DNA of 31,464 bases from DAOTVS01 sp034436375 (GCA_034436375.1 DAOTVS010000005.1:1-31464); one strand, 5' to 3'; positions 16,083 through 24,137 are shown, counted from the first letter of the stretch. The notes: generated by a model not told the origin, from the sequence alone. A program made the numbers and translations.

Positions 16083-17192
16083 TTAACCCAGCCTCTCCAG
16101 ATTGCGGTATGGCACCTGCACCGTCTGCCCGCCATCGAGGGTCACCCCGACCAAGGCCTCGCCATCCTGCTCCTGGAGGCTCTGCACCCAACCCATCATC
16201 CCCAGATAGGGGGTGCGCGTCAGGCGCACGCGATCTCCTGTAACCAACGGGCGTTCATGAGAACCCGGCGTCGGATTTCCTGCGGCGGCTGGATCGAGCT
16301 CCCCGGCAACCTTCAGAGGAATGCTCAAAGCCGGCGTCTGCATCTGCCCATAGCACCAGCCCGGCCTCCCCAGGGGCTGCGGGTAGCCTGCCGGAGAACC
16401 CCGGCGGCCGCCCTCCAGCAGGGCATCGCAGCCATCATGCTGGGCCAAAAGGTCGAAAATCGGCCCGGCCATCGGCACTGCCCCCAACCCGTCGGTCACG
16501 AGCACGGTCAGGCCCAGTTGTTCGGCGCGCGCGCGCAGGTGCTGCGCCAGGCCGCCCACCAACAAACCGGCCGCATGAAAGCGCGCCGCCCGCAACAGCA
16601 CCCGGCTGTCCAGACATAGGCCGCCGACCACTATTTTACCACGGCAGGCCACATCTACGCTAGTCCAGCGCAAGCTATCTGCGGGGCCTCGGGTGCGCAG
16701 AGCCAGGGCGCCATAGATTTCGCCGCCCGCGCCCCAGAGCCCCAACACGCGAGCTACCGTGCTCCGCACGACGGCCCCGCGCCGGGGCAGCACCCGTACC
16801 ACCTGCCCAGGCAGAGGGGCGCGCAATTCCACCCGCCGCGGCGCTTCCTGAATAAAGATGCGCCCGGTCGCCACATTGGTCACCCGCCCGGCGACCGGCG
16901 TACGCAGCGTCCGCCACCCCATAAATCCGGCGGCGGCCAGCACATCGCCAGCCTGCACCTCTTGTCCGACTGCCACCCGCAGGCTATCATATAATTGCTC
17001 GCAGGCCAGGCCCAGGGCCTCGGCGCCATCAATAACACGCACCGGCGCCGGCTCTTCACCACGCACCAGGGCATCGCCCACACGCACCCAGCTCCCGGGC
17101 GCGACCAAGACCTCACCATCGCCCTGTAAGCACTGTTCATAATCGAATATGGTCTGCGGATGCAACCGGCTGACCAGCGGCTCGGCTCTCAT
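16083..17192 (-). CDS. Uncharacterised protein with biotinyl/lipoyl-like barrel and C-terminal KOW-like segment
   Basis: The 369-aa protein has no signal peptide or membrane helix. Its N-terminal ~150 residues repeat the V-x-V-G-x-x-V-x-x-G-D pattern of barrel-sandwich domains (GSWVRVGDALV, VAVGQEVQAGDVLA, TPVAGRVTNV), like biotinyl/lipoyl or RnfC-type folds, but without the usual modified lysine motif. A middle alpha/beta part includes KIVVGGLCLDSRVLL and TVLVTDGLGAVPM. The last ~50 residues (TGDRVRLTRTPYLGMMGWV onward) look like a KOW/NusG-type barrel. It overlaps the MutL-like gene by ATGA (17192-17189), strong evidence of coupled translation and joint function. I do not recognise a named family. 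Confidence 0.7.
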   Translation of the reverse strand: MRAEPLVSRLHPQTIFDYEQCLQGDGEVLVAPGSWVRVGDALVRGEEPAPVRVIDGAEALGLACEQLYDSLRVAVGQEVQAGDVLAAAGFMGWRTLRTPVAGRVTNVATGRIFIQEAPRRVELRAPLPGQVVRVLPRRGAVVRSTVARVLGLWGAGGEIYGALALRTRGPADSLRWTSVDVACRGKIVVGGLCLDSRVLLRAARFHAAGLLVGGLAQHLRARAEQLGLTVLVTDGLGAVPMAGPIFDLLAQHDGCDALLEGGRRGSPAGYPQPLGRPGWCYGQMQTPALSIPLKVAGELDPAAAGNPTPGSHERPLVTGDRVRLTRTPYLGMMGWVQSLQEQDGEALVGVTLDGGQTVQVPYRNLERLG

Positions 17193-18934
17193 CCTTCCTC
17201 AATCTCCTGTTGCCAGCTTTCCAGCAACTGGCGCCGCTCGTCGTCATCAACCGGCAGGGCCAGAGGGCGCCCGCGGGCATCGATAATCACGCCCAGTGCA
17301 CCCCCGCGCACTTCAGCGATGCCCCCGCGCCCACGCCGGCCTACGCCCAACCCGCGGGCAGGATAGACTTCCAGCTTCCCCCGCTCGTTCGTGCCCAACG
17401 GCAGGCGACGGATGCTCCCGCCAGGCACCACCATCTCGCTGCGCAACTCTCCCTGCACCGACAGCCGCACATGCAGAGCTCGGGCATGGGGCCGCACCGA
17501 GCCACTGGGGGCTACCAGAGTTCCCAGCTCGAGCAAGGCATCGTGATCAAAGATCTGCACAGCCGACTGCGCATCTGATTGCGCCAGGCCACTCAACCCC
17601 GGCAGCAGGTCCGCCCAATCCAGAGCCAGCCGCATCAAGCCCACCGGCTGCAGAGCATCGATCATCGCCAGTGCCGCCTGGCCCGGCGTGTGTGCGTGGG
17701 TCAACACAGTCCCTCGGCCCACCAGCAGGTCTGCCTCGGGCCATGCGCCCAAGTCCGCGGAGACCTCTCCCCAGGCGCCCCGCGCCACCCGCCACGAGCA
17801 GTGCAGCGCCTCACGCGCTGCGGCTTGCTGCAGATCCCAATCCTCCTCCGTCTGCGGCACCCCGGCCGGGCGCACCTCCACATTGCTGAGGCGGTCCCAG
17901 GCTTCCGCCCAGGAAAGAGGAGAACGCAGCCAACGCAAAACGGCAGTAGGATCATTGAGCTCGCGCAGGGCGCCAAGCCCTGCCCCGGTGCCATAGGGCG
18001 TTGCCCAGGAGAGTGGCGCCCCTACCGGCTGCACCCACAACAGCCGGCAGCCACTGCCTCCCACGTCGACCCCCAGTACGCCCCGCTTCAGGCTGTGGCG
18101 CCGGGCGGTGAAACGCAGGGTGCGGGCCATCGCATCCAGATCGTATCTCACACTCGTGCCCGCCCACTGCTCCACAGCTTGCAGCGCCTCCGGCCAGCCC
18201 AGTGCGCGGCGGTAGAAGAGGCGCATCACCTCGGCGCGCAGATCGCCGAGGTATTCTACACCCAGCGAAGGCCGCACGTTGGACACGAGGTGCAGATCCA
18301 CCACGCCGCTCAGGGCGGCGCTCAGGGGCCTGTGAGCCTGCACGTTGCCCGCATACACAACTGTGGGACGCGTGTTTTCTGGCAGCGCCGAATAGGCGGC
18401 GCCGAGGGCCTGAGCCAAGTCACAGATAGGCGCTACCGGCCCGCCATCCACCCCACCCACCAGGACCAGCACAGCCGGAGGGCTCTCCACCAGGGCCTGC
18501 AAATCGTCCGTTTCCCAGCGGCGCGTGGAGGCATCCAGCGCAACCATGCGCACCAGAGTCACATGGGGCACGCTCACTGCACGAAAGGCGCTGGCCAGCG
18601 AGTAATCGCGCGTCACTCCGGCCAGGGCTACACGCAGCGGCCAGGCCAGGCTCGTCGTCACCACGGCGCCGCCAACCCCATGGCCGTCAGCATCGCATGG
18701 CCGCCGCAGGCGCCCCTCCTCATCCAGCAGGCGCCGCCCAAGCAAAACCTCCAGATTGGTGACGGCCCGCCGCACCCCCTCAAGCAGGCCATCCGGGCCG
18801 CTCGCGGTCGTGCTCGCCTCAGCCAGCGCCACCAGGCGCGCCACGCCCTCCACCGGAGAGCAGTAGGCAACCCGGGTCAGCACATGCCCTATATTGATTA
18901 GCAAACAGGTTGTGCCAGCTGTCTCATCAGCCAT
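17189..18934 (-). CDS. MutL-like (glutamate mutase L family) ASKHA protein
   Basis: The 581-aa protein matches the MutL family by several blocks in order: LLINIGHVLTRVAY (11-24, phosphate-1 region), VLVLVGGVDGG and PTVVYAGN (about 165-205), SNVRPSLGVEYLGDLR, a second loop GVLGVDVGGSGCRLL (about 285-299), VGRGTVLTHAHTPGQAALAM (about 410) and a C-terminal GVIIDARGRPLALP. ASKHA proteins bind ATP; MutL was named from the glutamate mutase operon and may reactivate the B12 enzyme. No mutase gene is present, and the first loop has Asn14 and His17 where Asp and Ser are usual. ATG 18934 is chosen as the first start giving the fold; a repeat fills the place of its ribosome site. It overlaps the next gene by ATGA. 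Confidence 0.8.
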   Translation of the reverse strand: MADETAGTTCLLINIGHVLTRVAYCSPVEGVARLVALAEASTTASGPDGLLEGVRRAVTNLEVLLGRRLLDEEGRLRRPCDADGHGVGGAVVTTSLAWPLRVALAGVTRDYSLASAFRAVSVPHVTLVRMVALDASTRRWETDDLQALVESPPAVLVLVGGVDGGPVAPICDLAQALGAAYSALPENTRPTVVYAGNVQAHRPLSAALSGVVDLHLVSNVRPSLGVEYLGDLRAEVMRLFYRRALGWPEALQAVEQWAGTSVRYDLDAMARTLRFTARRHSLKRGVLGVDVGGSGCRLLWVQPVGAPLSWATPYGTGAGLGALRELNDPTAVLRWLRSPLSWAEAWDRLSNVEVRPAGVPQTEEDWDLQQAAAREALHCSWRVARGAWGEVSADLGAWPEADLLVGRGTVLTHAHTPGQAALAMIDALQPVGLMRLALDWADLLPGLSGLAQSDAQSAVQIFDHDALLELGTLVAPSGSVRPHARALHVRLSVQGELRSEMVVPGGSIRRLPLGTNERGKLEVYPARGLGVGRRGRGGIAEVRGGALGVIIDARGRPLALPVDDDERRQLLESWQQEIEEG

Positions 18935-18940
18935 GGGCGT

Positions 18941-18972
18941 GAATCCGCAATCCGTGATCCGTAATGCGTAAA
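18941..18972. repeat. Dispersed GTGATCCGTAATGCGTAA-type repeat, copy 1
   Basis: Degenerate units CGCAATCC, GTGATCC, GTAATGCG directly upstream of the MutL-like ATG, in the position expected for its ribosome site. It shares elements with copies at 19058, 19823, 19937 and 28777. Confidence 0.55.
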
Positions 18973-19057
18973 GCCGCATCATCCAGGCACATGTTCCCAG
19001 GCAGAGCGATCGTTTCAACAAACCCTAAACGAAGCATCACACACGCTGTCATGGCGA

Positions 19058-19089
19058 CCTTACGGATTACTCGTTGCTCATTACACAAG
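19058..19089. repeat. Dispersed GTAAT-type repeat, copy 2
   Basis: Units TTACGGATTAC and TCATTACAC at the 3' end of the multi-TM gene; that gene's stop codon (TAA 19083-19081) is inside it. Confidence 0.4.
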
Positions 19090-19773
19090 ATGCAGCCAAT
19101 CGGCCATCAGGAACTGCAGCCTCGCCGCCAGGACCCCCAGCAGCGAGATCACGGCGGTGGCAAAGAGCGCTCCCAAAGCCACGATCATGAACAGGTTACC
19201 GAGGCGCCCCCACGACCGCACGACCCCTGCCCAGATGCGCGGGAGCCCGCTGCGTCCGGCCGGGTTATGGCCGGTATAAGCGAAGCGAAAGAGAACGGCC
19301 CCCGTGCCGATGGCCACCAGCAAGGCATCGCCGATAGCCGGCCACGAGCCGCGCGGAATCTGTGCTGGCTCGTTCATGGCCGCGACGAGCTGCGGCAGTG
19401 CCGTCCCCAATATCGCCCCGCCGATGGCCAGCGCCGCCCCCACCCCCATCAGATAGGCCAGCGACAGATTGCTCAGCCATGAGGCAGAAGGCAGCCCACG
19501 CGCCAGGAGCAACACCCCCAGCGCAAACCAGATCACCAGCGGCCAATGCCCGCGAGGGTCTTGCACCAGCAGCAATACGCGCGGCCAGAGCACTGCCCGG
19601 CAGGTGATTGCCGCCGCATAGCCCACAGCGAGCCCCACCAGCAGCGCAAACATCGCTTGCGACGCCTTGTTCTCGCCAAAAGCCGCGCTTAAGGTGACCA
19701 GCGTCAGGATCGCAGCGACCCAGGTGCCAATCAAGGGCCAATCCAGAGCCGGCAAAGGGGGCCAAACAGGCAT
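19081..19773 (-). CDS. Multi-spanning membrane protein, unknown
   Basis: The 230-aa protein is mostly hydrophobic with about six or seven helices (e.g. GTWVAAILTLVTLSAAF, LLVGLAVGYAAAITCRAVLW, LAYLMGVGAALAIGGAILG, LFMIVALGALFATAVI). No catalytic motif or known transporter signature is visible. ATG 19773 follows GGGAGG and is preferred to upstream in-frame starts. It lies between the zinc-ribbon membrane gene (168-bp gap) and the MutL-like gene (146-bp gap); both gaps hold dispersed repeats. Its position suggests it is a membrane subunit of the same system. Confidence 0.65.
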   Translation of the reverse strand: MPVWPPLPALDWPLIGTWVAAILTLVTLSAAFGENKASQAMFALLVGLAVGYAAAITCRAVLWPRVLLLVQDPRGHWPLVIWFALGVLLLARGLPSASWLSNLSLAYLMGVGAALAIGGAILGTALPQLVAAMNEPAQIPRGSWPAIGDALLVAIGTGAVLFRFAYTGHNPAGRSGLPRIWAGVVRSWGRLGNLFMIVALGALFATAVISLLGVLAARLQFLMADWLHLV

Positions 19774-19822
19774 CCGCTGCCTCCCGAAATACAACCAACA
19801 CCTTGCGAACAACGCTCAAGCG

Positions 19823-19848
19823 CGATTCGTAATCCGTCATGCGTAAGG
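19823..19848. repeat. Dispersed GTAAT-type repeat, copy 3
   Basis: CGATTCGTAATCCGTCATGCG and flanks lie in the gap between the zinc-ribbon protein gene and the multi-TM gene. Same unit style as the other copies (GTAATCCGT, ATGCGTAA). Confidence 0.5.
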
Positions 19849-19936
19849 TTGGCACTGCGAAATACCCGCTGCTCTGCGTACGCCTGATTCCGGCAAGCGC
19901 CACGCAAAGCACCGCCAACCCGCTCCTGAGCGCCTC

Positions 19937-19964
19937 GCGGATCACGCATTACGCTTGCGCTTTA
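19937..19964. repeat. Dispersed GTAAT-type repeat, copy 4
   Basis: Contains GGATCACGCATT (19939-19950), identical to 28785-28796. On the minus strand it encodes the last residues and the TGA stop of the zinc-ribbon membrane protein. Confidence 0.6.
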
Positions 19965-21303
19965 CCAACCCAACCAGGTTCGCGATCACTACCACCCCCA
20001 CCACAGTCCATATGCCCACACGCAACGAGGCCAGCAACTGCCCGCCCAAGCCGCTGTGCCCCTGCAAGCGCTCATACGCAGCCGCGCCCGCCAAGCCGGC
20101 CACAACCCCGCGTATCTGGCCTGCTGCCTGATAGGGGCTCACCGCCGGCTCGATCATCGCCGGCACCCCGACGAGAAGCGGCGTCCCATAGGGGGCGCCG
20201 ACCTGCTCGATCCAGCGTTGCACCGCCGTCAAGTCACGCCCCAGCACCACAATCATGGCCACGTCGCGGGCGCCCGTCACACCGGCCATCAGCGGGTAAC
20301 CGCTCACTGGGCGCCCCAGGCGGTAATCGTTGGGCGCCACTGTGGGGATGCTGACTGCCAGCGCCCGCACTGCAGCCTCGCCGCCCGCCACATAGCCCAG
20401 GTTGAGTACTGCTTCGCCATAGACGGCCTGCGGCTGCCCTTGGAGCGCACGATCCAGCGCAGCATCGGCCAGGGCGGCTCCCTCGGGCAAGGTGCTGATG
20501 GCCAGCACATGCAGGTTACGCTGCAGCAAATAGCGCAAATAGGCATCGGCGATGGGCGTCAGGTCGCCACTCAAGCCGGCGTCATAATCAAAAACCACCA
20601 GCACGGCCGCCCCCGCAGGCAGACTATTGATGGCCTTATTGGCCGCCGCCACACCTGGGGGGATACGGGTCACGGCGCTCAGAGCCGTCATGGGCGCCAC
20701 CAGCGGCGCCGCCAGGGCGACGAGCAGAGCGATGGCAATGAACAAACGCCAGCCACGGGCCAAAGCAGGCCGCGCCTCATCCTCAGCCACATCCTGCGGC
20801 GAAGCATGCACCTCCTCCGCCGCTGTCTCGGCAAAGAGGCCAGCCGCCGCGCGCTGCTCGGCTGTCGGCGGTAAGGTCACGCGCTCATGCGCCCGGTAGG
20901 GGACCCCCACAATGGGTTCGATAGACAGGGCATCCGCCGACCATTCATCTTGCACAGGATGCGACTCAAAACTGTCGCTGGTAGGCGCCGCCAACCCCCG
21001 CTCCCGAGTCGAGGGCTCTTCCTCAGGCTGCTCCACGCTATCCAGCCAGGGCGGCAGGCCTCCTCGCTGCAGGTTGGCCTGCTCCGCCCCCCCTTGCGTG
21101 GGCGCAGCTCCTCTCGGCGGGGCCTCGCCCGCTGCGTGGGCCAGGTCGAGCCCACAACGCTGGCAATGGGCCGCATCCGCCACATTGGCCGCTCCACAAC
21201 GCGGGCAGTTGGCCCACGATTCGTCGGCCAACCGGCGCCCACACTCATTGCAGAAGCGGCTGCCTTCGCGGTTTGCGGTGCCACAGCCAGGGCAGTAGAT
21301 CAT
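19942..21303 (-). CDS. Double zinc-ribbon membrane protein with Rossmann-like middle domain
   Basis: The 453-aa protein begins with two zinc ribbons: Cys4, 7, 18, 21 and Cys33, 36, 47, 50. A disordered acidic/Pro stretch follows to about 180, then a membrane helix (LFIAIALLVALAAPLVAPM), an alpha/beta domain of about 200 residues (AAVLVVFDYDAGLSGDLTPI; later VAMIVVLGRDLTAVQRW) and a final helix before a basic tail. The alpha/beta domain is probably outside the cytoplasm if the ribbons are inside, which is inference. ATG 21303 starts the first ribbon exactly. It sits 13 nt after the 201-aa membrane gene. The C-terminal codons come from a dispersed repeat. No enzyme motif is recognised. Confidence 0.7.
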   Translation of the reverse strand: MIYCPGCGTANREGSRFCNECGRRLADESWANCPRCGAANVADAAHCQRCGLDLAHAAGEAPPRGAAPTQGGAEQANLQRGGLPPWLDSVEQPEEEPSTRERGLAAPTSDSFESHPVQDEWSADALSIEPIVGVPYRAHERVTLPPTAEQRAAAGLFAETAAEEVHASPQDVAEDEARPALARGWRLFIAIALLVALAAPLVAPMTALSAVTRIPPGVAAANKAINSLPAGAAVLVVFDYDAGLSGDLTPIADAYLRYLLQRNLHVLAISTLPEGAALADAALDRALQGQPQAVYGEAVLNLGYVAGGEAAVRALAVSIPTVAPNDYRLGRPVSGYPLMAGVTGARDVAMIVVLGRDLTAVQRWIEQVGAPYGTPLLVGVPAMIEPAVSPYQAAGQIRGVVAGLAGAAAYERLQGHSGLGGQLLASLRVGIWTVVGVVVIANLVGLVKRKRNA

Positions 21304-21316
21304 GGCAGAGGATCTC

Positions 21317-21922
21317 CTATTCGTATGGCCGGTCCACCCACAGCAGCAACCGCAGCCCGGTCGCCACGACCCCCAGCGCCACCCCCAGCAGAATGCCTCG
21401 CACCGCTGCCAGAGTCGGCACACTCACAATCCAGTCACGAATGACAGCGAGAGAATAGAAATAGGGGTTATCGAGGGGTAAGCTCCCCAGGAGCACCACC
21501 ACCCCCACGGCCAGGAGCGCTGCCCCTTCCCAGGTGCCCAGCCGCCATACACGCACCGCCGCGCCGACCACTGCAAAGGCCAGGAGCGCCCCCACACCTG
21601 CCTCCAGGGGAAAGAGCAGATAGCGATAGAACCACCCCAACACCGGCCGTTGCCAGGTCAAGAGGCCCACCAGCAGGCTGGCCAGGGCAGCCAACAGAAT
21701 AATAACACTCGTTGGCCAGCCTTTCTCCCGCCGTCGGATGCGGCGCTCATGCACCCAGAGCAAGTTCGCCAACCCCAGGATCACGGCAAATGCCCCGATG
21801 ATGATGGCGCCCTCCAACAGGAAACTGGCAGCGGCATCGAGGAGCGGGTTATCGAGGAAGAAATCCAAGAGCACAATCAGCCCGGCGAACAGAGCGGCAA
21901 AGGCAGGCAATAACCGCTTCAT
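21317..21922 (-). CDS. Membrane protein of about six helices, unknown
   Basis: The 201-aa protein has a short basic start, then helices around 7-24, 36-52, 72-88, 105-125, 133-150 and 170-193, with a basic loop (HERRIRRREKGW) after the second. No family signature is recognised. Its ATG overlaps the stop of the DUF6754-type gene (ATGA, 21922-21919), and the zinc-ribbon gene begins 13 nt after it, so all three are very likely translated together and may form one membrane complex. Confidence 0.7.
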   Translation of the reverse strand: MKRLLPAFAALFAGLIVLLDFFLDNPLLDAAASFLLEGAIIIGAFAVILGLANLLWVHERRIRRREKGWPTSVIILLAALASLLVGLLTWQRPVLGWFYRYLLFPLEAGVGALLAFAVVGAAVRVWRLGTWEGAALLAVGVVVLLGSLPLDNPYFYSLAVIRDWIVSVPTLAAVRGILLGVALGVVATGLRLLLWVDRPYE

Positions 21923-22725
21923 GATAGTTTCCCCACCAGAGCCAACACCGTCGCCGCCAGGATGCCCACGGCAATCGCCGCCCGGAACAGGTCCTGCGTG
22001 GCCAGGCTGCCCGTATGCTCTGGCCGGTCGAGAGCGGCGCCCAGGGCATAGATCTCCTCGCCGATCAGGGCTGCATCCATAGTACTATAGAAGAGCGGCT
22101 GGATCGTGGGAGCGCTGGTGCCCCCCACCTGAATCGTACGAGAGTGCAGGCCGGCCTGGGCGATCAGGAGCATTTCAGGCCCAAAAGTGCCCACCAACGC
22201 ATTCAGCGCCACAGGGTCTCGCCCCATAGCCGCAGCCACCCCAGCCCCATAGCCCAAGGGGGAGGGGGCCACGAACTCTCCCTGGCGAGGATGATAGGTC
22301 TGCGGGTAGCCCGTGCTCTGCGCCCCTTGCTGCAGAGATGCCAGCGCTGCCGCCAGGGCCGTCGGCTCTGCCACACGTACGTGAACCGGGATTTCCGCTT
22401 GAGCGCCCCGCTTGGCCAGGTATGATACCAGGCTCAACCCCGCCAGAGTGTCAGCCGTGTTGAGGTCACCCACCCTGCCCGTGCCCAGGGCCACGTCCAC
22501 CCCTTCGCCCGTCTCCATGGCGCGGCCCACCGCTGCCCGCACCCGTTGTACAGCCGGCAACGCACGGATAGCAAAAGGCCGCCTGTTCCAGGCACGCAAC
22601 GTGAAAAGCACAAACACGAGCGTAAACGCGCCCAGGCCAAGCAGCCCCCAAAAACCCTCAACCGTTGTGGACGTCGATTCCCAGAATATGTGCAGCACGG
22701 GACTGAGTTGATGGATTATATCCAT
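21919..22725 (-). CDS. DUF6754-type membrane protein
   Basis: The 268-aa protein has an N-terminal helix (GLLGLGAFTLVFVLFTLRAW), a soluble alpha/beta domain and a C-terminal helix (FRAAIAVGILAATVLALVG). Its blocks GRVGDLNTADTLAGLSLVSYL, TFGPEMLLIAQAG, IQVGGTSAP and AALIGEEIYALGAAL agree with my recollection of the DUF6754 family, whose function is unknown. The start is ATG 22725; its ribosome site is weak. It begins 133 bp after the 90-aa gene and overlaps the next gene by ATGA. It pairs architecturally with the zinc-ribbon protein: both place one soluble domain between two helices. Confidence 0.72.
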   Translation of the reverse strand: MDIIHQLSPVLHIFWESTSTTVEGFWGLLGLGAFTLVFVLFTLRAWNRRPFAIRALPAVQRVRAAVGRAMETGEGVDVALGTGRVGDLNTADTLAGLSLVSYLAKRGAQAEIPVHVRVAEPTALAAALASLQQGAQSTGYPQTYHPRQGEFVAPSPLGYGAGVAAAMGRDPVALNALVGTFGPEMLLIAQAGLHSRTIQVGGTSAPTIQPLFYSTMDAALIGEEIYALGAALDRPEHTGSLATQDLFRAAIAVGILAATVLALVGKLS

Positions 22726-22858
22726 TTTGCCACCCGCACCACCCCTGAACCCTCACTACTGCGTAAAGATGACCCGCTCTCACAGGCCAGAGGCCCGCCT
22801 CTACCCGCTGCACTGTCGAGGCCGCCGGTAGGCCGTGTCCTCCCTATGGCGCGCTCGC

Positions 22859-23131
22859 TCATGCACGCCGCCGGCGCAGGCTCGCCGCTGCCCGCGCCAG
22901 CGCCTCGTCATCCTCCATCAGGCCGGCCCAGAGCTCGATCCAGTCGCCCAACCAGGGCTGGAGGAAGGGTTGGGCCACATAGAGCGCCTGCTGGATCAGC
23001 AGATGAAAAGGGCGCGCGGCCTCGAGCAGCAGCAAGCCAGGCGCCTGCAGCCGACGGCCGGCCAATGCCGACGCCAGGCCGTCCACAGCCTCACGCTCGC
23101 GTTCTCCTCTACCGCTGGACCATCGCTCCAT
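22859..23131 (-). CDS. Small helical protein, unknown, overlapping the HEAT gene
   Basis: The 90-aa protein starts at ATG 23131, 23 nt inside the end of the HEAT-repeat gene, so it is probably translated by coupling. It is predicted helical: a basic/acidic N-terminus (RGEREREAVDGLASALAG), an amphipathic middle rich in Leu (APGLLLLEAARPFHLLIQQAL) and WLGDWIELWAGLMEDDEALA near the end. It has no clear transmembrane helix or known motif. A partner or adaptor for the HEAT protein is plausible but is inference. An open frame extends to 23209 but would lie wholly within the HEAT gene. Confidence 0.5.
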   Translation of the reverse strand: MERWSSGRGEREREAVDGLASALAGRRLQAPGLLLLEAARPFHLLIQQALYVAQPFLQPWLGDWIELWAGLMEDDEALARAAASLRRRRA

Positions 23132-24002
23132 GCTGTCCTCGCCGCTTGCCCCAACGGAAACGCAACTGCTGCCAGGGCCCCAACCGCCGTGCAATGTGCA
23201 GGCGAGCATCCGCAGCCAGCTCCCCCAGGGTGCCCTCTCTCACACGTGAGCCATCAGCTTCCAGAGTCGCCAGCGCCGAGAGCGCTTTCTCCCGGCCCTG
23301 TGCGCGCATAAAACGCACAGCCTCTGCGCGCACGCCCACATCGGGGTCATGCAAGAGCGGCAGAACCGCCGCTTCCTGGGCGCCGCTGCCGATTTGGGCC
23401 AGCGCTCGCAATGCAGCCGCACGCACCGGCCCCACCGGGTCGGCCAGGCACGCCTGCAATTCGGGGAGCGCCGCATCATAGTGACACCAGGCGACAGCGG
23501 CCGCGGCCATTCGCCGCACTTCAGCATCGCAATCGCTCAGGGCGCGCTGCAACACGGGGCCGGCCACCTGAGGGGCCCCGACCCCCGCCAGCCCCAGCGC
23601 ACGCACCGCCGCTGCCCGTACCGAGGCGTCGGCATCCTGCGCCAGGGCCGGCAGCGGCCCCAATGGCCCCCGGCGCCCCCAGTTGGCAATCACATCGGCC
23701 GCCGTTGCCCGCACCGCAGGCTCTGGCGCGGCCGCGGCCTCGAGCACAATCTGCACCACCAACAGCGGTACGGCCTGATCAGAGGCCCGATTGGCAATCT
23801 CGCTCAAAGCCTGCGCTGCACTCCAGCGCACAAAGGGCTCAGCATCATACAGTGCACACCCCAACGCCCGGGCTGCCTCAGGGGTATGCACGCGAGCCAG
23901 ACGCGCTGCCGCTCGCCAACGCGTCGGGGCGTCATCCCCCTGCAACTCGGCCAACAGAGCTGCAGTCCCGGCCTTTCCGGCATCCGGCATTTCGTTTGCC
24001 AC
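23109..24002 (-). CDS. HEAT-repeat protein (phycobilisome-lyase-like HEAT family)
   Basis: The 297-aa protein is built of about seven helical-pair repeats with the consensus D-x-x-V-R-x-x-A-A-x-A-L (e.g. EPFVRWSAAQALSEI, DASVRAAAVRALGLAG, VGPVRAAALRALAQIG, DVGVRAEAVRFM). It ends in a basic tail (FRWGKRRGQHG). HEAT solenoids are protein-binding scaffolds; there is no catalytic site. The start may be GTG 24002 or ATG 23990; the G-run at about 24003-24008 is too close to the first and somewhat far from the second. It is the first gene after the divergent promoter at 24061-24089 and thus heads the long minus-strand operon. Confidence 0.82.
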   Translation of the reverse strand: MANEMPDAGKAGTAALLAELQGDDAPTRWRAAARLARVHTPEAARALGCALYDAEPFVRWSAAQALSEIANRASDQAVPLLVVQIVLEAAAAPEPAVRATAADVIANWGRRGPLGPLPALAQDADASVRAAAVRALGLAGVGAPQVAGPVLQRALSDCDAEVRRMAAAAVAWCHYDAALPELQACLADPVGPVRAAALRALAQIGSGAQEAAVLPLLHDPDVGVRAEAVRFMRAQGREKALSALATLEADGSRVREGTLGELAADARLHIARRLGPWQQLRFRWGKRRGQHGAMVQR

Positions 24003-24060
24003 TCCCCCCTAGAGTCGGACCAGACAGGCGGTTTGGCATCTCTCCCTCTGTCTGTGCAGA

Positions 24061-24089
24061 ATTATACCATCGCTATGGAGTGTGGTAAA
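24061..24089 (-). promoter_or_regulatory. Promoter heading the HEAT/DUF6754/MutL-like operon
   Basis: On the minus strand TTTACC (24089-24084), 17-bp spacer, TATAAT (24066-24061). Transcription would start about 50 bp before the HEAT gene. It is divergent from the permease promoter about 50 bp away, so the two may share regulation. Confidence 0.6.
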
Positions 24090-24137
24090 GTAGAGCGAGG
24101 ATCGTACGAGGCGATTCGCTCCTGCTTGACGGCATGG

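Noticed and set aside
17579..18901. 440-codon open frame on + across the MutL-like gene
   Set aside because: Antisense shadow of a gene with family motifs; no recognisable protein features.
18935..19021. Upstream extension of the MutL-like gene
   Set aside because: The added residues (LYALRITDCGF) are the translation of a dispersed repeat.
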